This document shows positions 61,343-64,000 of a stretch of 64,000 nucleotides of DNA, one piece after another (position 1 is the first letter of the stretch; each line of letters starts with the position of its first letter). Under the pieces are notes generated by a model that did no database searches, was not told the origin of the DNA, and saw only the letters and a list, made by a program, of their open reading frames with translations. The translations under genes and the position numbers were made by a program. Source of the DNA: Bradyrhizobium sp. 195 (GTDB lineage: Bacteria; Pseudomonadota; Alphaproteobacteria; Rhizobiales; Xanthobacteraceae); assembly GCF_023101665.1 (NCBI RefSeq), contig NZ_CP082161.1, positions 7,918,501-7,982,500 on the forward strand, written 5' to 3'.

Positions 61343-62706
61343 GATGCGCCGCCCTGAGATTGAGGAATATCAGTACTGATCTTCATCTCGTCTATGATCA
61401 TCCTCAATAACGTCGCCGCTTGCACCATCGGCACTTTACGTTCGCCAATGCCAAGCCATCCGGTGAAAAATTTGCGGAGCCGTTGGCGCAGATCGGGCGG
61501 AGCCTCGGCAGCAAAATCGGCATTCTCGTTGATCCAAGCTTCAATATCCTCGAAACCGATATGGCCGAGCTGCGGCAAAATCGCCGTCATTACTCGATTG
61601 CCCGCGTTCGTTGAGAGAACCGTAAGATCATTTAAGAGACGCATGATCAGGGACCTGCTTGCAAATGCCCAAATACCCTGATCGGCAGAGCAAAATCGTC
61701 CCACTACAATTATCGGATAGTGGCGCCCCGTCATGCTTAGCCAGTTCCACCAGTTGATCCATTCCCCGAGCAGACGACGATGTGCAGTGTTCCACTTGCG
61801 GATATCGACATCAAAATAGAGAAACAGCGCTCCACTTTGGCGCTGAAGCCGACGCTCGATCTCGGTGAGGCTCGACCGGTGTTTGAGCCCGATCTTATCC
61901 GCGAGTTCGTATTGAAGCTCGTTAAGATAATCTCTTATTTCATCAACGTCTGCGCGAGGATCGATGTCCGCTGGCCACCGTAGCAGCCGGTCTTCGACCA
62001 CATTCGAGAGCCCATTACGCTGCAGCAGCTCTGGCATATCAACAAAGAAAAGTTGCTCAACGAATTTGTCCGCGCATTGCGAGTCCTCGCCTAGCACGAA
62101 GAATATCTGCGGCCGCACTACATCCCGCTCCAGCTCGGATTCTATCGCTTCGCGGAAATATCGTCGTTGCGTGCGTCGGTCGCACAGATAAGGTAGCAGC
62201 CGAGCGAATCTTTTCGACCGCGCTTTTCCCGACTGATTTGGCGCTACTCCCTCATTCAACACAAATCGATGCAGCTCCGCAATTAATTCATCAAGGTTGG
62301 TGGAGCCCGTCCGATCGAAAGCGGACAGGTCGACGGCCTGCCTGATCCGCACCAAGCCGCTCATTTCCTCGCGGCCAATATCGTCAAGTTTGGCTATGAC
62401 CAGCTTGTTCTTTGCGCTGCCATGGTCGAACTCTCGGAAAAGAGAATCAGAGCGCGCGGGATTGTTCGAATTTCGAGAGAGAAAGAAAAGAACGCAGGCC
62501 GCGCCCTCATACGCTTTGCGTATTTCGTCCTCCCACGATGCGCCGGACCGTATACCCGGGAGCGCTAATCGGTGCGCGGCAATGCCAACTTCACCCGGTC
62601 GATCAATCCATAGTGGGATTCCGGCTGCCAGAAGTGCCCCTAGTATGGGCTTCACGGTCGCTCTATCTAAGCTGGCGTAGGAAATGAAAATGTAGCGCAT
62701 CGGCAA
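61339..62706 (-). CDS. TIR-domain protein with unknown C-terminal domain
   Basis: A 455-residue protein. The N-terminal TIR domain opens 'MRYIFISYASLDRATVKPILGALLAAGI' and contains 'GAACVLFFLSRNSNNPARSDSLFREFD', where the Glu after the 'SDSLF' helix is at the usual NADase catalytic place. The C-terminal part from about 180 ('PQIFFVLGEDSQCADKFVEQLFFVDMPELL') looks like an inactive STAND-type or effector-associated module; this is weakly supported. TIR proteins deplete NAD or make signalling nucleotides in defence. First gene of the operon. Confidence 0.83.
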   Translation of the reverse strand: MPMRYIFISYASLDRATVKPILGALLAAGIPLWIDRPGEVGIAAHRLALPGIRSGASWEDEIRKAYEGAACVLFFLSRNSNNPARSDSLFREFDHGSAKNKLVIAKLDDIGREEMSGLVRIRQAVDLSAFDRTGSTNLDELIAELHRFVLNEGVAPNQSGKARSKRFARLLPYLCDRRTQRRYFREAIESELERDVVRPQIFFVLGEDSQCADKFVEQLFFVDMPELLQRNGLSNVVEDRLLRWPADIDPRADVDEIRDYLNELQYELADKIGLKHRSSLTEIERRLQRQSGALFLYFDVDIRKWNTAHRRLLGEWINWWNWLSMTGRHYPIIVVGRFCSADQGIWAFASRSLIMRLLNDLTVLSTNAGNRVMTAILPQLGHIGFEDIEAWINENADFAAEAPPDLRQRLRKFFTGWLGIGERKVPMVQAATLLRMIIDEMKISTDIPQSQGGAS

Positions 62707-63378
62707 ACAGCCTGCTGCAATAGGAGACAGTCACCTAAAGTTGCTAGGCTCTCACCACCTAATTTCTCTGTCAATTGGAAATTGTCTCCGCTAGTACAGC
62801 AGACTGACTGACGCCGCATTGCGGAAAACCAAAGCTGACACATCAAACCGGGGACCAGCTTTCCAAATCGGCACCGTCAAACATACATGTTAGGTCATTG
62901 CCTTTGACGGGTCGCGTAGCGTCTTCGTCTTGCCTTGATCCAGGCGCGTCGGACGCTTTGGCATTCCGCGGGCACTTTATTGGGAACTCGCGCGGGCGCG
63001 CTTCCATAGAGAAAACCGTCTAGGAACCCCGGGCCTAATATCGCTGCCAATCGTTTTATGGAACATTTGATAAGCCTCGCCCTTCAATGAGGTTTAGATC
63101 TTTGCTGTGCGGCTTCCTCCTGCACCCATGGGGACGTCGCGGCTGCACATGATTCGACACCCATGTCCTGTGGTTGTATTGATTCATTAGCAAAGCCGGT
63201 TTCGATGGCTCCTGCGGCGTTTCTAGCGACGGAGGATCAAGCCTCAACAATTACCGCGGCAATTACAATCCAGACGAGGTAAACTTCGGGCCTCAAGTAC
63301 AACTAAAGATTGCGACTCGACGAATACGGAACTACAATTTTTTATAGAGGAACGACACCGCATGAGCAGGTGAACAGA
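62707..63378. other. Gene-free stretch upstream of the TIR operon
   Basis: 672 bp without a supported gene. It must include the promoter of the TIR-MoxR operon (minus strand, starting 62706). It is more AT-rich toward 63300-63378, before the ThsB-like fragment. Confidence 0.4.
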
Positions 63379-63510
63379 ATGGCTAAGCCCAAGGTTTTTG
63401 TCAGTTACGATCATTCTGAAGACAGCGATTATAAGCGATTGCTTCAGGCTTGGGATGCAAATCCTAACTTCAAGTTCGACTTCGATAGTAGGGGCAACTT
63501 GCCTGTGTAA
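63379..63510 (+). pseudogene. Truncated ThsB-like (MTH538 TIR-like) fragment
   Basis: From ATG 63379 the 43-residue product reads MAKPKVFVSYDHSEDSDYKR then LLQAWDANPNFKFDFDSRG and stops. This is the N-terminal strand and helix of the MTH538 TIR-like family, including ThsB of Thoeris ('VFVSYDHSEDSDYKRLLQAWDAN' is highly characteristic). The rest of the domain is missing, so it is a remnant; no ThsA gene is seen in the window. Confidence 0.8.
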
Positions 63511-63663
63511 CGCTTGTTACGATAATCGGAAAAATCCAAATAAGATCATCGACAAGGGTAAGCTGGCGACCTTCCCGTGGCACCAACGATCGGTGTACGG
63601 CATGTACAATGCGATTGATCGAGTTAGGATCGGGCGGGTTTATCCCAACAACGGAGAACCCGG

Positions 63664-64000
63664 ATGCCGATCCTCAAGTCCCTCTCGTTCACCGCGTTGC
63701 CCAAAGCTGCCAATGACCCGGTCCAGATGCGCCGGACCAAGTTCATCGCCAAGCTGGAGGAGCAGAAGTTGCTCCTCGCCGATCCGAACCACATCCGGAC
63801 CGTCCAGCGCTGGACCAAGGTCAACGGCGAGCGTCAAGCTACGACCAAGCAACAGGCTGTCCGTCCCTGGTGGAAGACCGACGCGAGCGGACAGGTGGTC
63901 ATGTCGGTCAAGTTTGGATCGAAGCCGATGGAGTTCGAGAAGGGCAAGGCCGGCATCGTCGTCGGCTCGAAGGACAAGCTGCCTGCTGTCATCGATGCCC
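63664..64000 (+). CDS. DUF6641-like hypothetical protein, 5' part
   Basis: From ATG 63664, after ACGGAGAACC, the frame is open to the right edge: MPILKSLSFTALPKAANDPV, 'RTKFIAKLEEQKLLLADPNH', 'RTVQRWTKVNGERQATTKQQAVRPWWKTDASG' and 'FEKGKAGIVVGSKDKLPAVI'. This matches small DUF6641 proteins that occur in rhizobial plasmid and island backbones. It probably starts the next module, beyond the window. Family named from memory; function unknown. Confidence 0.7.
   Translation, partial: MPILKSLSFTALPKAANDPVQMRRTKFIAKLEEQKLLLADPNHIRTVQRWTKVNGERQATTKQQAVRPWWKTDASGQVVMSVKFGSKPMEFEKGKAGIVVGSKDKLPAVIDA

Noticed and set aside
63056..63250. Small minus-strand protein of 64 residues
   Set aside because: Composition and lack of a ribosome site do not support coding.

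Overview
The window looks like chromosomal DNA of a rhizobial alphaproteobacterium, most probably Bradyrhizobium or a close relative. The reasons are the GC-rich coding bias, an acdS gene with a divergent Lrp-type regulator, a complete Liv-type ABC operon, a FixK/FNR-type palindrome, palindromic intergenic repeats and several small protein families common in rhizobia. No rRNA or complete tRNA gene was seen.

Positions 1 to about 26,400 are ordinary core and metabolic genes: ACC deaminase with its regulator, RecQ, a polysaccharide deacetylase, methionine synthesis by metY-metA, an amidase, an MFS exporter with a divergent LysR regulator, a nitroreductase and an L,D-transpeptidase. A long minus-strand catabolic operon follows (livH, a livM-livG fusion, the binding protein, livF, a DapA-family aldolase, dhaK, dhaL and an FAD-linked dehydrogenase), divergent from a GntR regulator. 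A DUF1080 protein and the decayed remnant of a second GntR gene close this part.

From about 26,900 to the right edge the window is a mobile or defence island. It opens with a P4-type tyrosine integrase beside a short piece resembling the 3' end of a tRNA-Ser. Next comes a tightly coupled operon (AlpA regulator, an unknown 341-residue protein, an asparagine-synthetase-like domain fused to a DNA cytosine-C5 methyltransferase, and a CmoA-like enzyme). An IS21-family element has landed in the second gene with a clean 7-bp target duplication. I propose that this operon makes a hypermodified cytosine: carboxy-SAM from the CmoA-like enzyme, transfer as a carboxymethyl group, then amidation. The strongest single clue is that the conserved motif X Asn of the methyltransferase is Arg (residue 664), a position where a basic residue is known to let such enzymes accept carboxy-SAM. 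A weak point is that the CmoA carboxylate-binding Arg appears to be Gln.

Further right are a probable HUH Rep-like protein, a Schlafen/AlbA_2 protein, a small tyrosine recombinase, a His-Xaa-Ser peptide maturation system (hxsA-D), a broken Ku gene, an SRAP protein, a retron-type reverse transcriptase with a phosphoribosyltransferase-like partner and a hairpin-rich spacer, an uncharacterised pair of exported and membrane proteins, a nuclease-helicase fusion, and a TIR / MoxR ATPase / degenerate-vWA-Sel1 operon. A ThsB-like (Thoeris) fragment and a partial DUF6641-like gene lie at the right edge. Six same-orientation copies of a roughly 40-60 bp repeat sit exactly at the borders between these cassettes, which suggests modular assembly by recombination.
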